Shown in pieces: positions 13,476 to 13,743 of a stretch of DNA of 13,743 nt (positions are counted from its first letter, which is position 1; each line of letters begins with the position of its first letter). This DNA comes from Candidatus Atribacter fermentans (lineage in GTDB: Bacteria; Atribacterota; Atribacteria; Atribacterales; Atribacteraceae), in assembly GCA_012517485.1 (NCBI GenBank), contig JAAYUT010000135.1:1-13743 (forward strand), read 5' to 3'. The notes below the pieces were generated by a model. It worked only from the letters and a program-made list of their open reading frames with translations. It made no database searches and had not been told where the DNA came from. A program made the position numbers and the translations under genes.

Positions 13476-13743
13476 ATGAACATTGAAGAACTCTCGATTA
13501 AAACCATACGTATGTTGGCTTTGGATATGGTTCAAAAAGCTAATTCTGGTCATCCAGGTCTGCCTTTGGGTGCGGCTCCAATGGCTTATATTATTTTTAA
13601 AAAATTTCTTACCATCAATCCTAAGAATCCTTGTTGGATAAATCGAGATCGTTTCGTTCTCTCCGCTGGGCATGGTTCAGCGCTTTTATATTCAATGCTT
13701 TACTTATCTGGGTTTGAAAAAATGACCTTGGAGGAGTTGAAAA
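13476..13743 (+). CDS. tkt: transketolase, N-terminal part (runs off the window)
   Basis: The first 89 codons are present, with the rest beyond the window end. Transketolase moves two-carbon units between sugar phosphates in the non-oxidative pentose phosphate pathway using thiamine diphosphate. The protein begins MNIEELSIKTIRMLALDMV and continues with the thiamine diphosphate domain signature KANSGHPGLPLGAAPMAYIIF, then NPKNPCWINRDRFVLSAGHGSALLYSMLYLSGF. The SGHPGLPLGAAP and RDRFVLSAGHGSALLY segments are those of full-length bacterial transketolase rather than the split archaeal-type N-terminal subunit, but this cannot be settled without the rest. The ATG at 13476 has GAAAGGGG about 8 bases upstream. 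The neighbouring genes show no metabolic link. Confidence 0.93.
   Translation, partial: MNIEELSIKTIRMLALDMVQKANSGHPGLPLGAAPMAYIIFKKFLTINPKNPCWINRDRFVLSAGHGSALLYSMLYLSGFEKMTLEELK

Noticed and set aside
13377..13673. Minus-strand 98-codon frame at the window end
   Set aside because: It is antisense to the transketolase N-terminus, whose thiamine diphosphate domain motifs are unmistakable.

Overview
The window is an AT-rich bacterial chromosome segment with tight gene packing, strong purine-rich ribosome binding sites, and no phage, plasmid, insertion-sequence or CRISPR signal. The gene set (class II photolyase, Thermotoga-type 4Fe-4S ferredoxin, a diverged YchF-type GTPase, secreted proteins with Pro/Thr-rich linkers) and the composition suggest a deep-branching, probably anaerobic lineage. 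Atribacterota is my best guess, but this rests on general resemblance and is not demonstrated.

Layout. (1) 254-3490 is a tight four-gene operon on the + strand: class II CPD photolyase, a DUF523-DUF1722 fusion (RudS-type tRNA 4-thiouridine desulfidase), a minimal zincin metalloprotease, and an HD-domain phosphohydrolase. The first two make biochemical sense together, as both deal with damage or sensitivity caused by near-UV light. (2) 3553-3990 holds a monocistronic ferredoxin with its own promoter and terminator, then a tRNA-Glu(TTC) gene with its own promoter. (3) 3991-4431 is a gene-poor stretch carrying dispersed-repeat copy A. (4) 4432-6107 holds the YchF-like GTPase and a small exported protein, closed by a long bidirectional terminator hairpin that also serves the convergent fasciclin-domain gene (6684-6169, minus strand). 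(5) 7018-13106 is a run of three exported multidomain proteins. The first is a 1056-residue protein joining an ankyrin array, two copies of an unassigned alpha/beta domain and eleven TPRs. The second is a 276-residue Pro/Thr-linker protein. The third is a 578-residue protein with a DUF4919-like N-terminus and two more copies of the same domain. Repeat copy B lies between the second and third. (6) 13107-13475 is a repeat-rich spacer, followed by the start of a transketolase gene that runs off the end of the window.

The most interesting material is the exported-protein block. About 130-residue domains with the same sequence signature occur twice in each of two neighbouring genes, and probably in diverged form in two more, always behind a signal peptide and usually next to Pro/Thr-rich linkers. 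This looks like a locally expanded family of envelope or extracellular proteins. Second in interest are three related intergenic mosaic repeats built from nested hairpins, two of them placed just upstream of start codons.
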